From Luidia sarsii (Eukaryota; Echinodermata; Asteroidea; Paxillosida; Luidiidae), in assembly GCA_949987565.1 (NCBI GenBank), contig OX465105.1:3128496-3192495 (forward strand): DNA of 64,000 bases. Direction: 5' to 3'. The translations under genes were made by a program, and so were the position numbers. Each line of letters begins with the position of its first letter. Position 1 is the first letter of the stretch. The notes under the pieces were generated by a model. That model did not search any database. It saw nothing but the letters and a program-made list of their open reading frames with translations, and was not told the DNA's origin. This document shows, piece by piece, positions 54,765 through 64,000 of the stretch.

Positions 54765-56878
54765 GTTTGACAGCTAGTCTGGTGCTCGCAATCCAACGAG
54801 GGTTCAGTATTGGGGGATTACAGGTACCGATTGCCATGTCCATAATGGAATCAGCTACGGCTTAACTTTACACACGTGTCTATGGGACTTTGTGGAGCCA
54901 TATCCATGTTGGAACCATATAATTATGTTTATATAACTCTATGGAATTGGAACCGCTCGGGCTTAGGCCTAATTTTTTCCATAGGCCGTTTTCGAAATGA
55001 AGGCTTAGGCTCGGGCTCAGGCTTCGGGTTGCGGTTTGTTTCCGACTGATTTGAAGGTTTGTTGGTTTGATAGGTACAGGTCTACAGGGTATTCCCCAAG
55101 AAACTGGGGCCAAACGCTTGTTTTTAGATGCCCGTGATAATTATAACGAGTGAGATGAATATGAACGAAGCCTAAGCCCGAGCCTAATTTTTTTGTAGCC
55201 TTCATTTCGAAAACGGCCTAGCGATGGCCTAGTTTAGACTAATCATGTGTGTTTACCAGCTCTAGCCAATGCTGTGCATTCGGAATGACAGTCGACACTC
55301 AGCCAGTCCAGGCACTGGCTGTGCTGCAGGTTTGCGGTGTGCTTTTTACGGCGGGACGTAGATTGCGTTCATCTGCGTTCGATTGGCTTCCCAGTAGACC
55401 TAGGTTATGTACCCTTGAGTCACTCTGGGTGCGTCCGATTAGTTTTCCCAGGGAGACCCGGGTTCTACCGCGATCATCTGCGGTTTTCACGTATTCCTAT
55501 TATAGATGAGGCGCTGACCGGGTGATGAATTAACTTGGCATTATGAAGCCAATTAATCAAACGCGCCAATAGCAAAGTACACTGCATGACGTTTCGATAC
55601 TAGCAGGATCTTTCTCAAAGGCATATATAGCGTACATAACTACACAGAGCATGCATATTAGAGCAAGGAAACGTAATACCACCCAGTTGCGGAAAACTTT
55701 GATGGATATGGGCGCCAAACCCGAACTGCCGACGCGAATTACGTATTTCATGAATATTCATTCATCGACTACATTTACTGGCCTTAATTGTATTAGACCT
55801 AATAAACAGCATGGGAAATGCTTTGTCTGATCATGGCTCTCTTTTATAGCTCCATGGTCTGATCCCCAAAAGTTCTGCATTTGACAGATTTACAACACAT
55901 TAATTGTTGTTTGCATTTAATGAAAACGGGTGGGCGCGGAACGTCATTCCTGGAGAGTATAGTTTAAATATAATTATGTCAATGCCCCACGATCGAGGCC
56001 ACGATGGCCAACCGCCCGCCGGTGTCAGTGAATGTTAAATCTGCCCCTCCGCCTTTAAATGCGTCTGCCCGGACACATTTACTTGGTTGTGGTCACGTAC
56101 AATTGTCCGGGGACACTTTGATCCGGGTAATTAAATGTGTCTCCTAGCTGGCCCCGGACACAATTTTAGTGGGGGACAGAATTAGCCTTGCTTTATAGTC
56201 CCCGCCATGGGCATGGATGGCTCAGGTGGTAAGACTAAGACTAAGAGCCAGGGGTCTCGGGTTCCCGTTACTTTGGTATTATTTTTTGGGTGATACTTTC
56301 ACACATTTTTGCGAAAGCATGAACCTAAAATGCAAAGGCAAGACCTTAATTGGTACTGACTACTGTACTGGATATTGTCCCTCGATCCTTGCTCTGTGGA
56401 TCGGTTGGCAGACAGACCAGTAAGTAAGGGACTTGAAACCAGTCAACTTTATCAACAGTCAGAATGTAGTCCCGTGCGACTGCCTCAGCAGTCTGCATGC
56501 AGTGCACACGTTCTTTCAGCCTTAGCAACGGACAGCGTATCTAAAACTATCGGACGGCTGACATTAAAATCCAAACCAATATTTATACGCTAGCCTTGTA
56601 ATTACCACTTTATACATTTTTAAGTTGCAAAATATTGACAGATATTACATGATTCATAATAAATACGACTAAATGATTTGATTAATTGCCCCCAAAACGT
56701 GATTATTTTTGCACTACATTTTGAGAAGGCAATTATACATCGGTGAGTCGGTTGTCACAACATGTCGGATATGTAAACTTTGGAAGTGTGTACAAACGCA
56801 CGGCAGCATCGTAATCTTCGACAATAATATTTCAATTTTATTATGATTTTCATCAAAGTGCTGCAAGTAAGATAAACC
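54765..56878. promoter_or_regulatory. Divergent Deltex/dynein intergenic region
   Basis: About 2.1 kb separates the two start codons, so both 5' ends and probably both promoters lie here. Contents seen: an inverted repeat with arms near 54978-55016 and 55168-55222 (ATAGGCCGTTTTCGAAATGA), an FB-1 fragment at 55580-55625 and a tRNA-like fragment at 56215-56265. No convincing TATA box, and no full X-box for the dynein, was found. Confidence 0.4.
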
Positions 56879-58319
56879 ATGGATGACGTGAGGTTCGAGT
56901 GGCTTCGCGACAAGGTGTACTCTGCTCTGAATGTCAGCGATCCCGAGGTTTTCGAGGATCTTCTCAACCGAGACGATGGCGAATTCGAGAGGGCCCTGGC
57001 CAAGTTCCTCAACGAAACTCCCGAGGAAGGGAAGTCGGCCGCTATTTTTTACAAGAAACTGCGAGAGGAAGACATCGAAGTCGAGGTGGAAGTCGGTACG
57101 GTTCATTGTGACTTCGCTCATTTCTCATGGTGCTATTTCACCTTACAAGAGACCAGTAGGCAGTAGGCCTACTTAGTACTTAGTTCTTGCTACTTCAGTA
57201 CTCGGCACTCACTGACTTAGTCCGAGTAACTTGGACCCCAATCGCCTTTTTAAGGGTCGGGCGATAGTAGCCCTACCCCCTAAAAAGGCGATTGTAAGGG
57301 TCCAAGTTACTCGGACTATTACTGACTTAGCAGTAATAAAGACGTAAACTAAGTAATGCCATTGCCAATGCCCGGCAATGGTGACAATAATTAATATTAT
57401 TTTAATATTTATTTATGATTTATGATTAATATTAATATTATTAACTTGACTATACTATTCATATTATAGGTATAGATAGTTGCGGTAACCGTAACCCGCA
57501 AAGCACTCAAGTTCTTGATTTGTTAATTTTTTTCTCCAGAAACTAGATGGAGTTCAGAAATGAAACTCACCTGACCCCCCCCCCCCCACCAGAAGTATCA
57601 CTATCAGTATCACAGTATCAGGACCTAGCCAAACACAGACATATGACAAATACCATGCTACCCGGCCTGTTACTTAGAAACCATTGCTTGGCCAATACCA
57701 ATACTGTGCTGTTTGTGTATTGTACATTATATCACTATCTTATGTTGTTGTTGTTGGTTTTTGTTTTGGGTGTTGGGGTGCAGAACCATCTGAGCTTGAC
57801 CCTACCCTTGAAGCCCTGAATGAGGAGACAGGTGAAGACGGAACGGACGGCTTGATCTCCGCTCTAGATGGCACCCTCACCGAAGCAACAGTCACCCCAG
57901 CTGTGGCTGAGACACCTGTCGAGGAGGAAAAGGGAAAAAGTAAACCAACATTCAATCACATTTTTTAAACAAAGACCGGACAGAAAAACTGAGTGTGAAG
58001 TGTTTTTTTTTTAAACAATTTGTAAAATTGTCCAAGAGGATTTGACTTCATTAGGACCAATGTACCAGCGCTCTTACCATCTGAGCTGTCCAGCCCTTAG
58101 ATGGCGGTCTTACAAAATAGTCATCTAGTTTTGGCTGGGGTGGGGGCACCAGCCAGATGCATTTAACCATGGTTTTGCCTGGTTTTGTATATAGGTGCTC
58201 TTACCAAATTGTTCATTGTACTGCAGATAATATTCTGCATGGAATCAGCACTGGGTTGTTGCAGTTTAAATGCAATTTTGTTCAATTTCTTTCTCTTTCC
58301 CTCCCCCTCTGTCTCTGTC

Positions 58320-58351
<32 letters not shown>

Positions 58352-61300
58352 AACCTCATCCTCTGTATCTATTTCCTCTCTCTGTCTCTCTCTTTCTGTC
58401 TCTCTCCCACTTTCTCTCTCCTCTTTCTCTCTCTCTCTCTCAACCTTCCCCTCTGTATCTCTTTCCTGTCTCTGTCTCACTCTGTCTCTCTCTGTCTCTC
58501 TGTCCTACTCTCTTTCTCATCTCTCTCTCTCGCTCTTCCCCTCTCTTTGTTCTCTCTGTCTCTTTCTCTCCCCTTCTCTATCTCCCCTTCTCGCTCCCTA
58601 TTTTTCTCTCTCTCTCTCCCTCTCTCTATCCCTCTCTCCCCCTGTCTCCCTCTCTCCCCCCCCTGTCTCCCTCTCTCTCTCCGCTGTCTCCCTCTCCCTC
58701 TCTCTCCCTCTGTCTGTCCCCCTCTCTCTCTCCCTCTCTCTCTCCCCCTGTCTCCCCCTCTCCCTTTCTCTCCCCCTGTCTCTCTCCTCACAGAGAAGAA
58801 GAAGAAGAAGGGCAAGAAGGCTTCGTCAGCCAAGGTTGAAGAGGAGCCTCCCAAGGAGGAGCCCAAGGAACCAGAGGAGATCAAGCCTGAGGACGGACCC
58901 GATGGCCTCCTGGCCGCCTCCCCAGAGAGACTGCCTCAGATGGTAAGACAGCCATCTCACATTGTCAAGGACTAGAGCCCCCTCTAGTCAAGTTCAACTG
59001 GTAACGAGGAAGCGGTGGTAGACTCAGCGCCCTTGCTATTGCTTTTTGGCAGTGTATATTTTGCCGGCACCGGCATTCTTCTTGCAAATGCTATTTTGCC
59101 GGCACCGGCATTCTTCTTGCAAACGCTATTTTGCCTTTCCCTTACTCTGTTTGCCCAATTCTCCATTACATCATGCCGGCCTTCTTGCTCTAAATGTTAT
59201 TTTGCCGGAGGTCATTCCTCCTGATGTTTGTATGCTTATGCTAGCACCCAATGAAAAGTGTCCAAGTAGTGTGTGCAAGAAGAATGCCGGTGCCGGCATA
59301 ATATACGCTTCCATTGTTTTTGGAGGTCGGGGTGACCACAAAAAAAATGAGGTTGACTCGTTTGGGGAAAGTATCAAGCTTGAAAGAACAGCTGGAAGGA
59401 TTTCCCAAGCCAGTACTGGCAAGTAATAAACTATTTCTTACACTACTGGTGCTACTTTCTCAGATTACCATTTGAGCTATAACCTTTCCAGGATTTCTTT
59501 TTTTTGAATGTTTAATGGTTTAACACAAACTGTGGCAATCTTTTGACCTTTACCAATGTTGTGTAGGGCCTTTAAAGACCCTACACAACATTGGTAAGAT
59601 CGAAAAAACAGAAATGTTCACAGATTTACAAGAAACTGATACAGATTGAAGATGGTTATAGTAGAAACCTTGTACTTAAATATTTCTGCCTAAATGATGT
59701 ATTTTGGAAGAAAAGAGTAATAGAAATGGTTTACGTCTCACCGAGATCTAAACTATTTTTTGAACAGTATGGTGTTGAATGCTGCATTTTTGCGAAACGA
59801 ATGAAGCAAATTTAACGATTTTCTGATTTTCTGATTGAGCTGAAATGTTCACAGGTGTGCTATTTCATGCATATGTTGGATCAGACAACGTATGGATGCT
59901 ATTCTTTGACCTCGACCAATGTTGTGTGGGGGCTTTAAGCAACCTGAGTGGAGCAGAGGCATTGATTAGTCAGGAGTTGCCTGCCTTGGATGCACTGATG
60001 TAGTCAGAAAAAGAAAGAAAGAAAAAAGGTAACAGAGCCGACTCATATCAACTTTACGTTCCCCGCAGAAAATCGTCACGCAGACCATTGAGAGAACGGT
60101 GCTGTACATGTGCCACGGCGGAGTGCCGGAGGAAGTGTGCAACAACGACTGCGTGTACTTCCTGCGCAACACGCCGGGCATGGTGGAGCTGCCCAACAGC
60201 CTGGACGAGGCCGGCAACATCCTGCCGCAGTTCTTTGAGTTTGGCGTCCTGAACGGCAGCTCCTTGACCATGCTGGAGCAGGTCATCATGCAGGTAAAGG
60301 CGTCGCCGTCCAAATCCCCGCAGTGAATCTTTTAATGAATGTCGCCCAACACAAGGCCCCAAAAGGCCACTCAAGGTGAGGGCTAAACAAAAACCAATAA
60401 GGAGAAGAACCAGGAGCATAATAGATCAGGAGGAAGAAAGATGAGTGTTTATGTTTTGTTTGAATTGGGACAGGTTATAAGAAACGGGGAAACAGGTTGT
60501 AGGTAGAGAATTCCATAGTGTGGCAGTGCGCAAGAAGAAACTAGAAGAGTACTGCATAGCATTGGCTTTAGATGCCATAACTGCATATACATGAAGAGAA
60601 CCGCATGGTACAAGCATCGGATGATCTTGAAGAACCAAGGCAGAAATGCCATTGGAGCATCGTCCATGGTAGTACCTGTAGAATATGGCCAGTGAGCCCA
60701 CAGAACGACGGTGTGATAGAGGTTAGGCTGAACCAGGACCCACCTAATTTGCGCTGGTACATTAATCCAGAGGTCTCAGTCTCAAGTCCCGGTCCAGTCA
60801 AATTTTTCTTTGCCAATTGTTCAATTTGTTCACAGTCAGCTTTTCCTTTGTTTGTTCGTCAAGACTTCCATGCCCATTGTCTGCTGCTTTTCACAAGATC
60901 AGGTATCTTTAATAAGTGGATGATTTTTAAAAAGAGATATGGCCATTGCCTGTAGCGTTATAAGTTTGTTGTCTTGTTTCCCTACAGGTCTACATTCCAC
61001 TCCTGTCTTTCAATTCGCACAAAAACGGCGAAGCGCCGACGGCCGGCGAGCAGCAAGCCGGCGCCCTGTCCTCCACCTCGCAGGAGGACCTCATCGAGGA
61101 CGAGGAGGAGGAGGAGGACGCCGACGACCTCTCGCAGCAGAAGAAGCTGGTGGAGTCGCAGCACCGCGCCATGCTGCGGGACGAGTTCCTGATCAACATG
61201 CAGAAGTTTGCCACGCACATCGGCCGCACCATCCAGCAGATCGAGGGCGAGGTGCGGCTGGACGTGCCCCGCCTGGCCCTCGACGGCGACGTGGCCGAGC

Positions 61301-63671
61301 TGGTCAAGGACGACAGTCTGGTCCACCAGATTGAGACGGCCTGCCTGGAGTGGACCAAGCAGATAGCCAGCGCCCTGGAGGTGCAGCTCAAGAAGACGCC
61401 CCAGGGCGACGGACCGCTCGCCGAGATCGACTTCTGGCGGGAGCGCAACGCCGCCCTGAGCGCTCTCTCGGAGCAGCTCAAGCTCCACTCGGTCCGCAAG
61501 ATGCTGGAGATCCTCGCCAGGAGGGACACCATGGGCGACCACGCCGTCCTGCAGAGCTTCGAGCTCAACCGCTCGGAGCTGAACAAGTACCACGTGGAGG
61601 CCAAGGACAACGTGCGCTTCCTGAGCACTCTGGAGCGCCACTTCAAGAACCTGACGCACGGCGCTGGCTTCCAGGTGGTGCTGGACACGCTGCCGTCCAT
61701 GATGAACGCCCTGCGCATGGTGTGGATCATCTCCAGACACTACAACCGGGACGAGAGGATGGTGCCGCTGATGGAGCGCATTGCCTGGGAGCTGGCCGAA
61801 CGTGTGGCGAAGGTCATCAGCATCAGAACCATATTCAAGTAAGCAGGGGTCCATTTCACTTAACACTCATTGTAACTTGCGATCAATTGCAAGATGATGA
61901 GCGATGCACAGAAATCATACTGTGTATCACAACTTACACAACTCGAAATATCCACTAGCTATTTCTAGAGAGATTTCAGCGTCGGTCTAGTGCCGAGTGT
62001 GACTGCACTGGACTGGCTGTCTAGTGTGTTTTTTTCTTGCACAATGAAGAAAATGGCACTCGAATGCACCTTTACCTTTGACCTATGCAAGTAAACAGCA
62101 TCTTCTCATAGTATTCCTTTCTCTGTGTGCAAAATGTTTGGTTTTTTTCTCCTCTTATTTAGGCCTATGGCACAGGTCTTGTAAAAATAGTTCAGGTCCA
62201 GTAAGAGTCTTCAGTTATTAGACCTGTTGTCTGGTACATTTTTTTCTGAAATTCGAGCCCTGCAATGGATTATCCATCGTAAGTTGAGTTACTATGTATC
62301 GTATGGCTTTGTGAAATCCACCCCAGGCCTTCCAAGTGTTCCAAGCAGTGAATCTCGGTGCACAACCTTCCATTTCAAGTCTTACAATGTCCAGATGCAG
62401 GACGTTTAGCGCAACAAACCCAATTTCATAGAGCTCCTTAAAGGCCCTATTCAACATTGGTTAAGGTCAAAAGATTGCCACAGTTTGTGTGTTAAACAAT
62501 TAAACATTCCAAAAAAGCAACACTGCAAAGGTTTTATCTCAAATGGTAATCTGAGAAAGGAGAAAAATGCCAAAAAATAACGAACAGAGCATACTGTTTG
62601 AAAAGTTCCTCCGGTTCCTTTTAGATCCATACATACTCACAAAAGAGAAATTTTCACGGTGCCACCGTGAACCTATTATTTCTACTGCTATCCTCACCAT
62701 GAAAACCAAATCTCATTGATTAAACCCATTTACGTGCGATTCGTCTTTGGGGTTTGTACAGGGAGACGCCTTCGCAGATCAAGGCCCGTACACTGGAGGC
62801 CAAAAAGACGCTGGAGCTCTGGAAGGAGTGCTACTTTGAGGTGCGGGCCAAGATCGAGGCGTCGGGGCGCGACGCTCGCTGGGAGTTTGACCGCAAGCGT
62901 CTGTTTGAGCGGACGGACTACATGGCCACCATCTGCCAGGACATCTACGACGTGGCACAGGTAAACAGGTCCTCTAGAATTCAGATCTCAAAAGGTACAG
63001 GGCCTGACGTTTCGATCCTAGCTGGACCTTTCTCAAAGGCAAAGGCTTTGCCTTTGAGAAAGCTCCTGCTAGGATCGAAATGTCGATCAGGCCCTCTAAC
63101 TTTTGAGATTCATGTATTGCAGGTCATTTTAGTCAGTGAGCAGTTTGCAACAGTTTTTGTATTACCTTCACGTCTAGAATTTAGAATAGAATTCTTTATT
63201 TTTACAGACAAATAGTCTGTAGAATTCATTGTGACTGTCGCTTAAAAATCCATTCAGACATATTGAGTAGATACACAAATGAAAAAAACGCTACAAATTA
63301 TGATATAAGTACAATTACAATCAATGCACTTTAATTTTAAACAATTGTTAAAGACATATTGATTAAATACACAGATAAAAATATGAAGAATACAAAAACA
63401 TTAAGAGTACAAGGTTATTTCGAAAAAGGACAGCCATCCCTAAATATTCAACTAGTCTTTGCCAGCAATCATTCTAAAACTGGCCCAGGTTTCTTTATAC
63501 ATTGTATATTAAACCAGGAGTTAATCATTTGTTGTCTTTGTTATCGGTGCACAGGTCTTGCAGGAGTTCTACCACATCTTTGGTCCGGAGCTGAAGTCAG
63601 TAACCGGGGATCCGCAGCGCATTGAGGACGTGCTGAGAAGAGTGGACGGCCTGGTGGAACCGATACAAGAC
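56879..63671 (+). CDS. DNAH10: Axonemal dynein heavy chain, DNAH10-like (inner arm I1/f), 5' part, seven exons, runs off the window
   Basis: Coding exons: 56879-57095, 57784-57939, 58794-58942, 60069-60293, 60988-61838, 62762-62960, 63555-63671, the last followed by a GTGAGT donor. Phases join into 638 codons. Only the N-terminal tail (DHC_N1 region, binding intermediate chains and partner heavy chain) is present; the AAA+ motor would lie downstream. Motifs recalled from DNAH10: KKTPQGDGPLAEIDFWRERN, VRFLSTLERHFKNLTHG, MVWIISRHYN, DERMVPLMERIAWE, DRKRLFERTDYMATICQD and FGPELKSVTGDP. Odd local composition: a lysine run then Glu/Pro-rich stretch at the start of exon 3, and an acidic run DEEEEEDADDL early in exon 5. 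Exon 5 is strikingly GC-rich. The ATG at 56879 opens MDDVRFEWLRDKVYSALNV, a plausible dynein N-terminus. Dynein heavy chain is certain; the DNAH10 assignment rests on remembered similarity and could be confused with another inner-arm chain. Confidence 0.88.
57219..57318. mobile_element. 100-bp hairpin element in dynein intron 1, flanked by direct repeats
   Basis: The arms AGTCCGAGTAACTTGGACC and GGTCCAAGTTACTCGGACT are exact complements, continued by CAATCGCCTTTTTA and its partner. ACTGACTTAG occurs on both sides (57211-57220 and 57321-57330). It may be a tiny non-autonomous element. Confidence 0.7.
58285..58790. repeat. CT-rich tract ending at the acceptor of dynein exon 3
   Basis: Half a kilobase of CTCTGTCT and CTCCCC pyrimidines runs straight into CTCACAG before exon 3. 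Long open frames here are artefacts. Confidence 0.95.
59053..59306. mobile_element. Foldback with GCCGGCACCGGCATTCTTCT arms and an internal tandem copy
   Basis: The left arm GTATATTTTGCCGGCACCGG is repeated once just inside, and the right end carries its complement ending ATAATATAC. Arms are about 33 bases, nearly perfect. Confidence 0.75.
59565..59940. mobile_element. MITE of about 375 bp, best copy of its family
   Basis: Starts TTTAAAGACCCTACACAACA and ends TGTTGTGTGGGGGCTTTAA. Internal sequence matches 23405-23795. A partial relative lies directly before it in opposite orientation. Confidence 0.75.
60430..60720 (-). mobile_element. 5'-truncated non-LTR retrotransposon (LINE), 3' end of ORF2
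   Basis: On the minus strand the frame reads SHRRSVGSLAIFYRYYHGRC and later FFLRTATLWNSLPTTCF and LSQFKQNINTHL, ending in a stop. The HRR..LxxFYRYYHGRC and SFFxRTxxLWNSLP pattern is typical of the C-terminal end of invertebrate LINE reverse transcriptase proteins. It lies in dynein intron 4; the rest of the element is missing. Confidence 0.75.
62985..63150. mobile_element. Foldback element FB-1, well-preserved hairpin copy
   Basis: GGCCTGACGTTTCGATCCTA and the complementary TAGGATCGAAATGTC are joined by TCTCAAAGGCAAAGGC. The tail TTTTAGTCAGTGAGCAG matches the other family members. Confidence 0.8.
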
Positions 63672-64000
63672 GTGAGTCAGATTTGTGACAGAGAGCCGGG
63701 CTCCTAGTGTGTGCCGGCAGGTGATGGCTAAATGCCTCTAACTGGCGTCTGTATCCCGGAAAAACAAAAATAGTCGACTATAGAAGGCTATCATGTAAGC
63801 GCTGGATAGCTCAGAGCACCGGTTAGTTAAGTCAGAGGTCACTGCTTAAAGACCGTATACAACAGTGGTAAAAGTCAAAAGATTGCCACAGTTTGTTTGT
63901 TAAACCAGTAAACATTCCATAAATCTTGCAATTTTTAGCTCAAATGGTAATCTGAGAAAGTAGAAAAAGGCAAAAAACTGTCACGGTTTTTGCACTGTTG

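Noticed and set aside
56515..56535. AGCAAC half-site of an X-box (RFX) upstream of the dynein
   Set aside because: The second half-site is missing, so a regulatory call is not supported.

Overview
This is a eukaryotic nuclear window carrying three recognisable protein genes with many canonical GT-AG introns, set in a landscape packed with satellites, minisatellites, foldback DNA transposons and tRNA-derived SINEs. An axonemal dynein gene means the organism makes motile cilia or flagella. Long repeat-filled introns, an interstitial CCCTAA tract and vertebrate-like protein lengths suggest an animal, most plausibly an invertebrate deuterostome (echinoderm, hemichordate or cephalochordate). The phylum is inference; nothing here fixes the species.

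Layout. 1-20.0 kb has no intact gene. It holds a 96-bp tandem array made from a SINE tail (1-775), a CpG-rich island ending in a splice-donor-like site (5.2-6.15 kb), two related hairpin arrays (8.8-9.1 and 13.0-13.4 kb), a 31-32-bp minisatellite (11.5-12.5 kb), a 4-kb heptamer/21-mer satellite (13.9-17.96 kb), a telomere-like tract (18.4 kb) and a row of decayed, tandemly duplicated exon modules (18.2-19.6 kb). 20.1-38.3 kb (+) is a complete VPS53 gene: 20 coding exons, 838 codons. Its introns hold a nested MITE with a 9-bp target duplication, a 2.4-kb 17-bp satellite and a 1.5-kb pyrimidine tract. 44.1-54.8 kb (-) is a complete Deltex E3 ligase gene: 9 coding exons, 647 codons. Its introns hold an 83-bp array and a 1.4-kb hAT-like transposon keeping a transposase-type first exon. 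56.9 kb to the window end (+) is the 5' part of an axonemal dynein heavy chain gene, best matching DNAH10: 7 coding exons, 638 codons, motor domain not reached.

VPS53 and Deltex are convergent; Deltex and the dynein are divergent across about 2.1 kb. The three genes work in unrelated processes (endosome-to-Golgi tethering, Notch-pathway ubiquitin ligation, ciliary inner arm), so nothing suggests a joint system. I joined exons by reading frame, splice phase and remembered family similarity; no alignment was run. Most long open frames outside these genes, above all between 11.5 and 18 kb and 36.5 and 38.1 kb, are products of stop-free repeats and are not called as genes.
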